From: Mortierella sp. BCC40632
Taxonomy: Eukaryota; Mortierellomycota; Mortierellomycetes; Mortierellales; Mortierellaceae
Reading direction: 5' to 3'
Length of the DNA stretch: 64,000 nucleotides
Assembly: GCA_011634665.1 (NCBI GenBank)
Contig: WAEK01000006.1
Span: 391,001-455,000 of the forward strand
In this document: one piece after another, positions 63,506-64,000 of the stretch
How positions within the stretch are numbered: the stretch's first letter is position 1
How the letters are laid out: each line of letters begins with the position of its first letter
Translations under genes and position numbers: made by a program
The notes under the pieces: generated by a model
Database searches by the model: none
Told to the model about the DNA's origin: nothing
What the model saw: the letters and a program-made list of their open reading frames with translations, nothing else

Positions 63506-64000
63506 ACACATAAAGATGGCTGCTTAGAAACGACGACATCATCTCAAAAGAAAAAAAGAAAAAAAAATATTAGGAAAGCAATCATCGAGTGAAAACAGAA
63601 GAAGCAAGCAAGATGAGCAACTTTACACAGTCATTGTCAGGATGTTCCCTTTTTTTTTTTTTAAAACCTTTCAATCGTGACCAGACTTTCCGACCTCTCT
63701 CTCCCTGTGCCTATTTCAACATAACCTTTTTTGTCCGGAAAAACAAATGAAGATCATTACTCTCTTTTCCTTTCTTCTTTCAGATTTTTTTTTCTCTTTT
63801 GTTCGCACGTTTGTACCGCTGTGTGGTTGACTTGACCGAATGATGCCTTTTATTTTTTTATTTTTTTTTCTTCAGCTGAAAGTGACATTGTCGTATCTGA
63901 AGTACTGTCCGTGCTCACGATGTGTGACATTGTGGAATGGTAACGCGTTTAAAGATCTGGTCGAGGAGATGGAGGAGGAAGGGGAGAGGACGAAAGTGTG
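63506..64000. other. Calmodulin 3' flank
   Basis: No gene seen in the last 495 bp. The sequence holds A/T runs (63552-63568, 63650-63662) and T-rich stretches, probably 3' untranslated region and flank. Confidence 0.5.

Overview
The window is nuclear DNA from an early-diverging filamentous fungus, most likely Mortierellomycotina. I infer this from intron-rich genes with GTAAGT-type donors, very pyrimidine-rich promoters, abundant (CT)n/(GA)n and poly-A/T tracts, a Crypton-like tyrosine-recombinase element, and clear fungal or opisthokont orthologues. No species name can be proven from the sequence alone. Exon boundaries below come from reading splice sites by eye and checking that phases join across every junction.

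Layout. 0.9-4.5 kb: single-exon PH-domain protein with long disordered tails. 7.4-13.8 kb and 19.4-25.6 kb: two tandem paralogues on the minus strand, 13 exons each. Each encodes an N-terminal WD40-like propeller, a helical linker, a six-helix TRP-like cation channel and a C-terminal coiled coil. Copy B is intact (about 1631 aa); copy A has a one-base deletion in exon 2. Between them (14.2-18.4 kb) lies a Crypton-type DNA transposon with several frame breaks. 25.6-33.2 kb has no convincing gene: it holds a 58-nt A run joined to (CAA)n and a foldback structure with two ~1-kb, nearly identical inverted arms (29.4-31.9 kb) inside an array of shorter repeated modules.

33.2-48.5 kb is a compact housekeeping block. 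It holds the SRP receptor beta subunit (minus), a CBS/PB1 membrane-anchored protein (plus), mitochondrial processing peptidase alpha (minus), a WDR61/Ski8-like protein (plus) and an 884-aa orphan membrane protein with a disordered tail (plus). Two divergent pairs share promoters.

48.5-57.8 kb is gene-poor. It contains a small secreted eight-cysteine protein (51.9 kb), a 5'-truncated retroelement copy with a perfect 18-bp target-site duplication (55.6-55.9 kb) and a tRNA-Gly(UCC) (56.1 kb). The window ends with mitochondrial aconitase (57.8-61.0 kb) and calmodulin (61.4-63.5 kb).

Most novel candidates: the WD40-TRP channel fusion pair with signs of gene conversion, the Crypton inserted between them, the foldback array, the hydrophobin-like cysteine spacing in a hydrophilic secreted protein, and the number of GC-AG introns.
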